A stretch of 7,060 nucleotides of DNA from Pseudonocardiaceae bacterium (lineage in GTDB: Bacteria; Actinomycetota; Actinomycetes; Mycobacteriales; Pseudonocardiaceae). A program made the translations under genes and the position numbers. The stretch covers positions 1-7,060 of the forward strand of contig JAICSB010000161.1 of assembly GCA_025937115.1 (NCBI GenBank). Reading direction: 5' to 3'. Below the pieces are notes generated by a model. It saw only the letters and a list, made by a program, of their open reading frames with translations. It was not told where the DNA came from and searched no databases. Positions within the stretch are counted from its first letter, which is position 1, and every line of letters starts with the position of its first letter. Positions 1 to 5,905 of this stretch are shown here, piece after piece.

Positions 1-362
1 CCCCGCTGAGTGGCGTGGGTCTCACCGTCCCAGTCGAGCTTGATTTCCTCGGTGGCTAACAGCCGGGCCACGGTGTATGTCGAGTTCCACCCATCACCCA
101 CGTCGGCGACATAGTCCAGCCACAAATCGGCTTCCCCGGAGCGATCCGGGACCTCGGCCGGCTCCCGCTCCTGCGACTCCCGATTGTCGGCGTAGGAGCT
201 GAACATGCCTGAAAGCAAAACCCGCACAGCGGTGTCGATGAGTTGGTGGGGATCGAGCCAGCGCACCATGGGCCGGCGCACGAAGCCAAGCTCGGAAGGG
301 TCGGACGGGCGAGGACGGCACGGCTGAGGCGTCTCAGCGGAATCCGCTCGTGTCTTAGCCAT
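1..362 (-). CDS. Metallophosphoesterase-like protein, N-terminal 120 residues (partial, runs off the window at base 1)
   Basis: Only the N-terminus is visible. Translation from the ATG at 362-360 gives an open frame of 120 codons to the window edge. Residues 1-30 are polar and proline-rich (MAKTRADSAETPQP...). The later part reads LIDTAVRVLLSGMFSSYADN (about 41-60) and then DLWLDYVADVGDGWNSTYTV (about 79-98). That D-W-x-D-Y-V-A-D-x-G-D-G-x-x-S-T-Y-T block is what I recall from the N-terminal part of large actinobacterial proteins annotated as metallophosphoesterases or integral membrane proteins. The catalytic phosphoesterase motifs would lie outside the window, so the enzymatic role is inferred. 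The start is 25 bases after the lipid-kinase stop with only a weak ribosome site (AAGAA) upstream, which suggests co-transcription. Longer frames overlapping here have no recognisable protein content. Confidence 0.65.
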   Translation of the reverse strand, partial: MAKTRADSAETPQPCRPRPSDPSELGFVRRPMVRWLDPHQLIDTAVRVLLSGMFSSYADNRESQEREPAEVPDRSGEADLWLDYVADVGDGWNSTYTVARLLATEEIKLDWDGETHATQR

Positions 363-387
363 GCACGATATTCTTGCAGCGGGGTCG

Positions 388-1470
388 CTAGACGCGCACG
401 AGCAGGGCGCCTGGGTCGATGCGCATCCGCAATCCCCGCACTTCGCCCACCGGATCGCCATCGAGTTGCGCCAGCTGTGGAGCCTCCGCGCTGATGATGA
501 CGGTGCGACCCTGCCAGTGCTGCACTATCCGGTGGCCACGGCATCGACGGGTCAGTACCCGCGCGGTCACCGCCAGCCAGCCGAAAATGTCCCTCGGCCC
601 GATGGACACGACATCCAGCAGCCCGTCATCCACCCTGGCTGCGGGCATCAACACCAGCCCGGCGAGAAGCTTGCCGCAGTTGCCAACCACCAGCGTGCGG
701 ACTCGACGGGGCGGTTCGATACGGCCATCCACAGCAAAGGCGATCGAGGCCCTCGGGCCCCTCAGCGCACGAAGTCCAGAGACGAAGTACGCCAACGGAC
801 CCAATCGGCACTTCAACTCGTGGGGCGCGCCGGCCATGATTGCCGCATCAAAGCCCACTCCGGCCATCACCAGAAACACCTGCTCCTCGGCACGCTCATC
901 GATAAACACCCGACCGACGTCGACCGCGCGGGTTTTCCCGGACAACGCAATCCGAGCGGCTCGGGCCGGGTCGCCCAGCCCAATAGCGAGGTTGCGAGCC
1001 AGTAGGTTGCCGGTACCCGCGGGCACCAAGCCCAGTGCGGTGCCCGATCCGGCGAGGACCTGCGCCACGTGGCGGATCGTGCCATCCCCCCCGCAGACGA
1101 GCACCACATCGGCGCCGGCGGCCAGCGCGATACTGGCCTGACCGCCACCCGGGTCTTCGACGGTGGTCTCAAGCCACAACGGTGGCGCCCACCCCAGCTC
1201 CGCGCACACCCCAATGATCTGGGTCCGCAGCTTGCCCACGTCGTCGATGTTGCTCGGGTTGACCACCACTGCCGGCAACCGGCCCTCCGGCAGCAACCGC
1301 GGCACCGAGCCCGGCTTGATCGTATTGCTAGGAGCTTGCGCACGTGCACTCGCAACGCCGTCATGGGCACGCACATCAGATAGTCTACTGGGTGCTAGCC
1401 GAGCTCTGACTACCTCAGCTGTGCGCATCGACGCGATCTGGGCGGGGTTCGTGGCGCGAACCGACGTCAT
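388..1470 (-). CDS. Diacylglycerol kinase / YegS-BmrU family lipid kinase
   Basis: A 360-residue protein of the diacylglycerol kinase catalytic-domain family, which transfers ATP phosphate to a lipid hydroxyl (diacylglycerol, sphingoid base or a related lipid). The conserved marks are in order: AVVVNPSN at about 67-74, the nucleotide loop VCGGDGT at 125-131, LGLVPAGTGNLLARNL at 146-161, GVGFDAAIM at 204-212, DDGLLDVV at 281-288, and the C-terminal strand motif LDGDPVGEV at 336-344. The first 65 residues precede the usual start of the fold and look disordered, so a later start such as Met15 cannot be excluded. The ATG at 1470 has AGGAA seven bases upstream (1478-1482 on the complement), which favours it. 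The downstream metallophosphoesterase-like gene is probably in the same operon. No transmembrane segment is evident, so a peripheral membrane location is expected. The exact lipid substrate cannot be read from the sequence. Confidence 0.9.
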   Translation of the reverse strand: MTSVRATNPAQIASMRTAEVVRARLAPSRLSDVRAHDGVASARAQAPSNTIKPGSVPRLLPEGRLPAVVVNPSNIDDVGKLRTQIIGVCAELGWAPPLWLETTVEDPGGGQASIALAAGADVVLVCGGDGTIRHVAQVLAGSGTALGLVPAGTGNLLARNLAIGLGDPARAARIALSGKTRAVDVGRVFIDERAEEQVFLVMAGVGFDAAIMAGAPHELKCRLGPLAYFVSGLRALRGPRASIAFAVDGRIEPPRRVRTLVVGNCGKLLAGLVLMPAARVDDGLLDVVSIGPRDIFGWLAVTARVLTRRCRGHRIVQHWQGRTVIISAEAPQLAQLDGDPVGEVRGLRMRIDPGALLVRV

Positions 1471-1575
1471 GTCGGCGTTCCTGTCCCGGCATGAAAGGCA
1501 GCCGGTGTCATCGTGAGGCCGACAACGACGCGGGCTAGGATGCCGCGCGCACGGAGAGTAGTCGACTGCCGTCGA

Positions 1576-1605
1576 ATAATACTCTTAATCGGTACACCAC
1601 GCCAA
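1576..1605 (-). promoter_or_regulatory. Probable sigma-70-type promoter for the lipid kinase gene
   Basis: Reading the minus strand, TTGGCG (1605-1600) is followed after 18 bases by TATTAT (1581-1576). This is a good -10 and a fair -35, in an AT-richer pocket within otherwise very GC-rich DNA. The predicted start near 1570 would give a leader of about 100 bases before the kinase ATG at 1470. The call rests on sequence only. Confidence 0.45.
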
Positions 1606-1764
1606 CGGAGTCGGTCGGGTTGCTCACCCGACACCGCGCGGCATCGTCTACTCGACAACGGAGCGGTCGAGGTCGACTGGGTGCCGCTTAGCGGTGTTGA
1701 GCGTGTGGGCCACGGCGATGATTTCCAGGTGGCCTGACTTCTACCGGCTTCCGGCGGCGGGAGC

Positions 1765-1781
1765 GCAGGTTCGAATCCTGG
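1765..1781 (+). other. tRNA-like T-arm (possible tRNA remnant or tRNA-like element)
   Basis: GCAGG-TTCGAAT-CCTGG has the exact seven-base TTCRANN loop of a tRNA T-arm and four of five stem pairs; the outermost pair is G-G. A short hairpin upstream (1744-1754) sits where a variable arm would be. I could not build a complete tRNA: the best acceptor partner for 1782-1788 is GTCGACT at 1672-1678 (six of seven pairs), which would make the molecule about 117 bases. No anticodon arm with U33 and a five-pair stem fits. It may be a tRNA remnant, an atypical tRNA-like RNA or chance. Confidence 0.3.
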
Positions 1782-1820
1782 AGACGACACCTCTGAGCTG
1801 CTAAAACAGCGGTAAGGTGC

Positions 1821-1852
1821 CCCAGTGCCGAGTTCCTCAGCTCGCCACTGGG
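1821..1852 (-). terminator. Terminator-like hairpin downstream of the 36-aa ORF
   Basis: CCCAGTG (1821-1827) pairs perfectly with CACTGGG (1846-1852). An inner CGAG/CTCG stem (1829-1832 with 1841-1844) lies across one C-C mismatch, and the loop is eight bases. On the minus strand it begins 17 bases after the stop of the small ORF. No adjacent T-tract follows on either strand; many mycobacterial terminators lack one. It could equally be part of the structured intergenic RNA. Confidence 0.4.
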
Positions 1853-1869
1853 ACAGTGATGCGGGATGG

Positions 1870-1980
1870 TCAAATGAAGAACAGCCCACGCTGCTCGCCC
1901 ATGACGTGCTCCGGCAACGGCTCGTTCCGGGTAACGTCGGACTCAGCCTGGGCACTCTCAACTCCCGGCTTCGGATCCAT
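1870..1980 (-). CDS. Candidate small protein, 36 residues, unknown function
   Basis: I do not recognise this protein. It starts MDPKPGVESAQAESDV, continues TRNEPLPEHVMGEQRGLFFI and ends at a TGA at 1870. It is acidic, with no cysteine and no membrane segment; only the last few residues (GLFFI) are hydrophobic. The reason to call it is context. The ATG at 1980 is preceded by GGGAGG (1988-1993 on the complement) with a seven-base gap, among the better ribosome sites in the window. A possible promoter lies at 2040-2069, and a stable hairpin begins 17 bases after the stop. The frame stays open upstream as far as 2433, but that part lies antisense to the oxidoreductase gene and lacks protein character, so I use the ATG with the ribosome site. 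It is divergent from the F420-dependent oxidoreductase. Alternatives are the tail of a decayed gene or a peptide precursor. Confidence 0.45.
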   Translation of the reverse strand: MDPKPGVESAQAESDVTRNEPLPEHVMGEQRGLFFI

Positions 1981-2039
1981 CACTGCGCCTCCCGATAACG
2001 CCGCAGGTCCGCCGGATTGGACTCCTAACCATTTGCCCC

Positions 2040-2069
2040 TTAGTAGGTTCCCGCACCCCGGTGGACCAA
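2040..2069 (-). promoter_or_regulatory. Possible promoter for the 36-aa ORF
   Basis: On the minus strand TTGGTC (2069-2064) is followed after 18 bases by TACTAA (2045-2040). The -10 is imperfect (A in place of the final T). A start near 2033 would give a leader of about 50 bases containing the GGGAGG ribosome site. The evidence is weak and from sequence only. Confidence 0.25.
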
Positions 2070-2130
2070 GATGACAGTCAAGATCGCCCGGCGGTTGTGG
2101 ATATAGCCGATCATCCGAACACTGCGGTTT

Positions 2131-2142
2131 GACCGGCCGGTC
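2131..2142. promoter_or_regulatory. Perfect 12-bp palindrome, candidate operator
   Basis: GACCGGCCGGTC is its own reverse complement and ends 33 bases before the oxidoreductase ATG, in the divergent region shared with the 36-aa ORF. Length and placement suit a dimeric repressor such as a TetR-type protein. No regulator gene is visible in the window, and in GC-rich DNA such palindromes also arise by chance. Confidence 0.35.
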
Positions 2143-2175
2143 GGAGACAACATCGACGGACGGAATGGAGCGGGC

Positions 2176-3168
2176 ATGGAGATCGGATACACCTTGATGA
2201 CAGAACAATCCGGGCCGACCGACCTGGTGGACTACGCGGTGAGCGCCGAGCAGGCCGGGTTCGCATTCGAAGTCTGCAGTGATCATTACTTCCCGTGGCT
2301 GGACGCGCAGGGCCACGCACCGAACGCCTGGACGGTGCTTGGCGCCGTTGCTCAGGCCACCGAGCGCGTTGCGCTCATGACCTACGTGACGTGCCCGATC
2401 ATGCGGTACCACCCCGCCGTGGTGGCCCAACAAGCGGCCACGTTGGGCCTGCTATCGGGCGACCGGTTCACCCTGGGCCTGGGGTCTGGGGAGAACCTCA
2501 ATGAGCACGTAGTGGGGCGTGGTTGGCCGTCGGTCACAGTGCGCCACGAGATGCTCGTCGAGGCATTGAAGATCATCAATGCGCTGTTCGATGGCGGTTA
2601 CGTGACCCAACGCAGCCAGCACTACCAAGTCGACTCGGCGAAACTGTGGGACTTACCGAGGCAACGGGTACCGATCGCGGTGGCGGTATCGGGCGCCGAG
2701 TCGTGCGAGTTGTTCGCCCCGCTGGCCGACCACATGATCGCCGTCGAACCGAACGCCGAGTTGGCCACGATGTGGAACGCCGCGCGACCCGGGAAGGGCG
2801 CCAGCCGCCGGATCGGTCAGTTGCCGATCTGCTTCGATGCTGACCGTAAGACCGCGATTGCTCGGGCGCACGAGCAGTTCCGCTGGTTCGGCGGGGGCTG
2901 GAAGGTCAATGCGGAGCTGCCCTCCACGGCCGGGTTCGCCGCCGCAACCCAGTTCGTCAGGGCCGACGACATTGCCGAGCACATCTCCTGTGGACCCGAC
3001 GTCGACATGCATGTTGCGGCCGCGCTGCCCTTCGCCGAGGCAGGGTTCACAGATCTCGCGCTGGTGCAGATCGGCGGCGCTCCGCAGCACCAACAGCCCT
3101 TCCTCGACTACGCCCGGGACAAGCTGCTGCCCGCGCTACACGCCGAGTTCACCGCAACCCAGCCGTGA
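2176..3168 (+). CDS. F420-dependent LLM-class oxidoreductase (FGD-like TIM barrel)
   Basis: A 330-residue protein of the luciferase-like monooxygenase superfamily, in the subgroup related to F420-dependent glucose-6-phosphate dehydrogenase. Matches to FGD are MEIGYTLMTEQSGPTDLVDY at the N-terminus, SDHYFPW at 35-41 (His37 and Trp41 in the positions of FGD His40 and Trp44), GHAPNAW at 47-53, MRYHPAVVAQ at 76-85, and GLGSGENLNE at 101-110, where Glu106 matches FGD Glu109. These residues bind F420 and shape the active site in FGD. The residues expected for glucose-6-phosphate binding are not obvious, so the substrate is unknown and it should not be called FGD itself. The ATG has GGAG (2167-2170) five bases upstream. 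It is divergent from the 36-aa ORF and convergent with vapC, with only 29 bases between the two stops. It is probably cytosolic and monocistronic. Confidence 0.9.
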   Translation: MEIGYTLMTEQSGPTDLVDYAVSAEQAGFAFEVCSDHYFPWLDAQGHAPNAWTVLGAVAQATERVALMTYVTCPIMRYHPAVVAQQAATLGLLSGDRFTLGLGSGENLNEHVVGRGWPSVTVRHEMLVEALKIINALFDGGYVTQRSQHYQVDSAKLWDLPRQRVPIAVAVSGAESCELFAPLADHMIAVEPNAELATMWNAARPGKGASRRIGQLPICFDADRKTAIARAHEQFRWFGGGWKVNAELPSTAGFAAATQFVRADDIAEHISCGPDVDMHVAAALPFAEAGFTDLALVQIGGAPQHQQPFLDYARDKLLPALHAEFTATQP

Positions 3169-3197
3169 CCCGACCCAACCGCCGCCGCTGGATCACG

Positions 3198-3626
3198 TCA
3201 GGGCATTCCAGGCAGGGTTTCCACCGTCAGTTCCGGGTCGACGATCCGCAGGCGAGCCGCCTGCGCCGCCAGCACTGGCCAGTCCCGAGCCCGGGCGCAG
3301 GTCGCGACCTGCGCGGCGGCGACGTCTGGGGTGACGTCGCGGCCGCCAACCAACTCCCCGGCGCGAGCGGCGTCAGTCTCCTCGAGCGCCTCGACGACAA
3401 GCAGGGGTGAGGCCAGCAGGTCCCGCATCTGCTCGACATGACCGGGGTCGTGGCGCCGGATCTGCTGCCACGCCTCTGACAACGCAGCCGCGGGAACGAG
3501 TAGCACGATCCCGCGCACCGCAGCCCGATCAGCCCACGTGGTGGCATAGATGTTCTCCCCGCCACCAAGGGCAGCCAACGCGGAGGAGTCCAGTACGAAG
3601 CCACCGAGGGTGTCGTCGATGCTCAC
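3198..3626 (-). CDS. vapC: VapC-type PIN-domain ribonuclease toxin
   Basis: A 142-residue PIN-domain protein, the toxin half of a type II toxin-antitoxin pair; VapC toxins are Mg2+-dependent ribonucleases that cut tRNA, rRNA or other RNA. The acidic active-site residues are visible: Asp13 in VLDSSALAAL, Glu51 in ALSEAW, Asp101 in TPDVAAAQVA, and a probable fourth, Asp130, in LRIVDPEL. The length is usual for the family. The start is a GTG at 3626-3624 that overlaps the antitoxin stop in GTGA, indicating translational coupling. The gene is convergent with the F420-dependent oxidoreductase. The target RNA cannot be inferred. The active-site residues are intact, so it should be functional. Confidence 0.88.
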   Translation of the reverse strand: MSIDDTLGGFVLDSSALAALGGGENIYATTWADRAAVRGIVLLVPAAALSEAWQQIRRHDPGHVEQMRDLLASPLLVVEALEETDAARAGELVGGRDVTPDVAAAQVATCARARDWPVLAAQAARLRIVDPELTVETLPGMP

Positions 3627-3874
3627 GAGACTTGACGGTCCGCCGTCCCGAAGTGGCGGTCGATCACCTCATCGGCCCAGGAGATCGCCTCGAGCGGAGG
3701 ATCCCCGACCCGGGTCCGCCAGCGCTGCAGCCAGGCCTGGCGGTCGAGCCGGTCGTGGACGGCTTGGGCGACGTAGCCCGAGACCGACTCGATCGCGCCG
3801 GCGGCATCCAGGGTTTTGAGCCGTTCGACGTCCTCGGCCAGCATACTCACCGTGACTTTCACCGTCTTAGCCAT
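3623..3874 (-). CDS. vapB: VapB-type ribbon-helix-helix antitoxin
   Basis: An 83-residue antitoxin expected to neutralise the adjacent PIN toxin and repress the operon. Residues 1-45 fit a ribbon-helix-helix DNA-binding domain: a short strand KTVKVTVS, then helix LAEDVERLKTLDAAG and helix SVSGYVAQAVHDRLDR. Residues about 46-83 (QAWLQRWRTRVGDPPLEAIS and onward) would be the toxin-binding tail. Its stop overlaps the toxin GTG. The ATG at 3874 has no Shine-Dalgarno. Instead, the -10-like TAGGCT ends six bases before the ATG, which is the geometry of a leaderless mycobacterial transcript. Confidence 0.85.
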   Translation of the reverse strand: MAKTVKVTVSMLAEDVERLKTLDAAGAIESVSGYVAQAVHDRLDRQAWLQRWRTRVGDPPLEAISWADEVIDRHFGTADRQVS

Positions 3875-3900
3875 ACCACAAGCCTACCCCGCCCATACCA
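3871..3900 (-). promoter_or_regulatory. vapBC leaderless promoter with direct-repeat operator
   Basis: On the minus strand, TAGGCT (3886-3881) fits the TANNNT -10 consensus and is followed by six bases and then the vapB ATG. An 8-bp direct repeat, CCATACCA on the plus strand, occurs at 3871-3878 and 3893-3900, 22 bases apart, about two helical turns. The two copies bracket the -10, and one includes the start codon. This is a fitting site for a ribbon-helix-helix repressor. No clear -35 was found. Confidence 0.5.
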
Positions 3901-3943
3901 AGGCGCGGCGAATGGCTTCATCAACTGCTGCGCCTCCGCCAGA

Positions 3944-4327
3944 TCAGGTCCGACTGACCGCCAGGCGCCGATGGTGGTGGCGCAGCACGATCGCGACGGT
4001 GAGCAGGGCGCCCAGCGTGGCCGCGGTCAGCGCCAGGCGTCTCGCCCGACCAGGAAAATTGCGGTGAGACGCTGGCGAAGCGCTGCCACGAGCGCGGTGT
4101 GCTCGGCGAGCTGATCACGTTCACTCGCGGTGGGTTGCCCGCCTAGCCGCGGTCTGGCTCGGGTGTGGGGGGTGATCTCGGCTGGGGTGGCTCCCGGGCC
4201 GCGGCTGGCGAGCAGCTGCGCGCGGGCCTGCTCGATGGCGGCCTGTGGGCCTACGGGTGGGGGCTGGCTGGCCGCGGTGATCCTCGGGCATCGATGGTTG
4301 CCTTTCCAGCTGCGGCAGGTGGGTCAC
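3944..4327 (-). pseudogene. Small coiled-coil / single-TM protein gene with two compensating frameshifts
   Basis: The protein is continuous only if one G is removed from the run at 4259-4263 and one A is added to the run at 4055-4058. It then starts at a GTG (4327-4325) overlapping the upstream stop in GTGA and ends with TGA at 3944, giving 127 residues. The reconstructed product has a proline-rich N-terminus (PEDHRGQPAPPVGPQAA), a helical segment IEQARAQLLA (31-40), a likely coiled coil SERDQLAEHTALVAALRQRL (69-88), a membrane helix around 98-115 (LALTAATLGALLTVAIVL) and a basic tail LRHHHRRLAVSRT. Without the corrections the GTG frame stops at 4121, and the middle segment has no start codon. 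The IEQARAQL segment followed by a C-terminal membrane helix recalls DUF3618-type actinobacterial proteins, but that is a guess. The cause is homopolymer sequencing error or recent gene decay. It is the third gene of the SDR operon. Confidence 0.55.
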
Positions 4328-4782
4328 CCATCGCGGGTGAGCCAGCGGGAGATCGCCGATGGCAGTGTTTGGTGGGCGCTGCGGCGGGCCGCGGTCTGCC
4401 GCAGCGCGGCCAGCCTGCCGAGGGCGTCGTCGCCTCGTGGCAGGGCCAAAGCCCGCACCGCCAGGACCGCCCCCGTGACGGCGAACACGCTCGCGGCCAC
4501 GGCGTCGACCAGGCCCGCGCGGCGCAGCCGACGGTCGATCACGGTCAGAGCGAGCATGGAGGCGACGTGGGCCAGGTCGACCTGGACCCCCAACGCGAGC
4601 ACGACCGGGCCGGGGTTCCCCGCCGTCACAATCCCCTGGGCGAGTTGGCGGGCGCCCAGGATCCGGACCACCACGCGAGACACCCGGTTAACGCGGTGTC
4701 CGGTGTAGAGGCGGAACACCGGGCCGGGGGCCGCCAGCAGCAGAATCCCGTAGCCCGCTCGCAGGGCGGTGAAACGGTTCAT
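4324..4782 (-). CDS. Small multi-pass membrane protein of unknown function
   Basis: A 152-residue protein starting [20 protein letters not shown]. The ATG at 4782-4780 overlaps the SDR stop in ATGA, which makes it the natural start; the frame extends further upstream to 4965, but that part lies inside the SDR gene and is an arginine-rich shadow. Hydrophobic stretches at about 7-23, 59-82 and 92-116, and a weaker one near 36-53, suggest three or four membrane segments. The basic C-terminus ([10 protein letters not shown]...SRWLTRDG) is probably cytosolic. No catalytic motif is seen, and I do not recognise a named family. Coupling to the SDR and to the downstream TM protein suggests a shared role at the membrane, which is inference. 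Confidence 0.75.
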   Translation of the reverse strand: MNRFTALRAGYGILLLAAPGPVFRLYTGHRVNRVSRVVVRILGARQLAQGIVTAGNPGPVVLALGVQVDLAHVASMLALTVIDRRLRRAGLVDAVAASVFAVTGAVLAVRALALPRGDDALGRLAALRQTAARRSAHQTLPSAISRWLTRDG

Positions 4783-5804
4783 CGCCGGTGCCACCGGGTC
4801 ATCGCGGCGGCCAGGCCGGTGGCCCCGACGGCTGCTGCGGTGGCGGTAGAGACCAGGCGGGCGTGGTGGGAGAACCACAGTTGCGGGGCGTGGGCGTGGG
4901 CTTTGTTGTCGAAGTCCCCGTGCGCGCCGTGATCGTGGCCGCCGGCGCCGTCGACGGGCTCCCACAAGTTGTTGGGACGGTCGGGTCCTACCTTATCCCC
5001 GGTCTGTTGGGAGGAGTAGCCGGTGCGAGCCAGGTAGCGGTCCAGCAGCGCCGGGGCAAGCTTCTGCCCGAACAGGGTCCCGACCGTGCTCGCTCCCACC
5101 CAGTACTGCTTGCGCCGCGGGTGGTCGGCGGCGAAGACGATCCCGCGGGCGGCGACCTCGGGTTGGTAGATCGGGGGGACCGGTTGGGGGTGGTTGGGCA
5201 GCCGGGACAGCACCCAGGAGAACTGCGGGGTGTTCACCGCGGGCATCTGCGCCACCGTGACGTGGATGTTGCTGCCGTCGTGCATCAGCTCGGTGCGCAG
5301 CGACTCGGTGAACCCGTTGATCGCGTGCTTGGCACCGCAGTAAGCCGACTGCAACGGGATGCTGCGCCCACCCAGCGCCGAGCCGCACTGCACGATCGTG
5401 CCACGGTCTCGCGGGCGCATCCGGGACAGCGCGACCATGGTTCCGTAGACGAAACCGAGATAGCTGACCTCGGTGACTCGGCGGAACTCTTCGGGTTTGA
5501 TCTCGTGGAATGGGGCGAACACCGAGGTGAACGCGATGTTGATCCACACGTCGATCGGTCCGAAGGTGTCTTCGACCTGGGTGGCGGCTGCGTCAAGCTG
5601 GTCGTAGTCGGCGACGTCGGTGGGGATCGCCAGTGCTCGCCCGCCGGCGTTGTCGACGTCCTTGGCCGCGCCGTCGAGGCCGGCTTGCCCGCGAGCGATT
5701 AAGCCGACGTGCGCCCCGCGGGCGCCGAATACTTGGGCGGTGGCACGGGCGATGCCAGCGCTGGCACCGGTGATCACAACAACCTGTGGTGAGCTCACTC
5801 TCAT
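4779..5804 (-). CDS. SDR-family oxidoreductase with C-terminal membrane-anchor-like extension
   Basis: A 341-residue short-chain dehydrogenase/reductase, expected to oxidise or reduce a carbonyl or alcohol with NAD(P). Visible are the nucleotide-binding turn TGASAGIA (12-19, final Gly of TGxxxGxG replaced by Ala), TDVAD (62-66), the structural NNAG position read as NIAF (89-92), Ser142 in QCGSALGG, and the catalytic pair Tyr155 and Lys159 in AYCGAKHA. The usual helix Asn is Ser (EVSYLG). Residues beyond about 245 go past the classical 250-residue fold. They carry a His/Asp-rich stretch ([19 protein letters not shown], 288-306) and a small-residue hydrophobic segment (about 319-335) before a basic end, which could tether it to the membrane. 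The ATG at 5804 directly abuts AGAGG; the in-frame GTG at 5798 has AGAGG six bases upstream and may be the true start (339 residues). It follows the GH15 gene by 101 bases and overlaps the next gene by ATGA. Confidence 0.88.
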   Translation of the reverse strand: MRVSSPQVVVITGASAGIARATAQVFGARGAHVGLIARGQAGLDGAAKDVDNAGGRALAIPTDVADYDQLDAAATQVEDTFGPIDVWINIAFTSVFAPFHEIKPEEFRRVTEVSYLGFVYGTMVALSRMRPRDRGTIVQCGSALGGRSIPLQSAYCGAKHAINGFTESLRTELMHDGSNIHVTVAQMPAVNTPQFSWVLSRLPNHPQPVPPIYQPEVAARGIVFAADHPRRKQYWVGASTVGTLFGQKLAPALLDRYLARTGYSSQQTGDKVGPDRPNNLWEPVDGAGGHDHGAHGDFDNKAHAHAPQLWFSHHARLVSTATAAAVGATGLAAAMTRWHRR

Positions 5805-5905
5805 CCTCTATTCCGCCGGCTAGGGCCGGCTCATCTGGGCGCCGCCGACGCACCCGCTGGGGTTGGCGGCATTGGCCATCGACGCCAGCACCGCCAAACC
5901 GATGC

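Larger units (their letters stand above)
1471..1869. other. Gene-free stretch of about 400 bases: kinase leader/promoter plus a hairpin-rich segment
   Basis: No reading frame here has protein-like composition on either strand. It holds the leader and promoter of the lipid kinase (1471-1605) and then a series of short perfect stems. These are 1614-1620 with 1626-1632 (7 bp, 5-base loop), 1651-1656 with 1666-1671 (6 bp), 1684-1687 with 1691-1694, 1726-1729 with 1733-1736, 1744-1747 with 1751-1754, 1766-1769 with 1777-1780, 1797-1800 with 1807-1810, and 1821-1827 with 1846-1852. The density suggests structured RNA or a decayed RNA gene, but the orientation is not settled. Confidence 0.5.

Noticed and set aside
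361..1141. Two long plus-strand frames opposite the lipid kinase
   Set aside because: Shadow composition with no motif; the kinase frame carries all family signatures.
1672..1789. Complete tRNA, selenocysteine tRNA or tmRNA
   Set aside because: T-arm is good, but no consistent D-arm, anticodon arm or normal length could be fitted; tmRNA would overlap the kinase gene and no tag ORF is seen.
1688..1873. 61-codon minus-strand frame with LQDSNLRSRRR
   Set aside because: This word is the familiar translation artefact of the complement of a tRNA T-arm, not a protein.
1870..2433. 187-codon minus-strand frame covering the small ORF and the start of the F420-dependent oxidoreductase gene
   Set aside because: Most of it is antisense to a clear enzyme gene and has no protein character; only the last 36 codons have a ribosome site, so the short form was kept.
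3921..4124. 67-codon minus-strand frame between vapB and the small membrane protein
   Set aside because: Out of frame with both protein-like segments of the frameshifted gene and without a recognisable feature.
4324..4326. UGA readthrough or selenocysteine joining the membrane protein to the following open frame
   Set aside because: The frame after the stop is open for 98 codons, but the GTGA coupled start plus two homopolymer shifts explains the region better, and no selenocysteine insertion structure was recognised.
4788..5702. 304-codon plus-strand frame opposite the SDR gene
   Set aside because: Glycine/valine/arginine-rich shadow typical of the antisense of a high-GC gene; the SDR motifs on the other strand are decisive.
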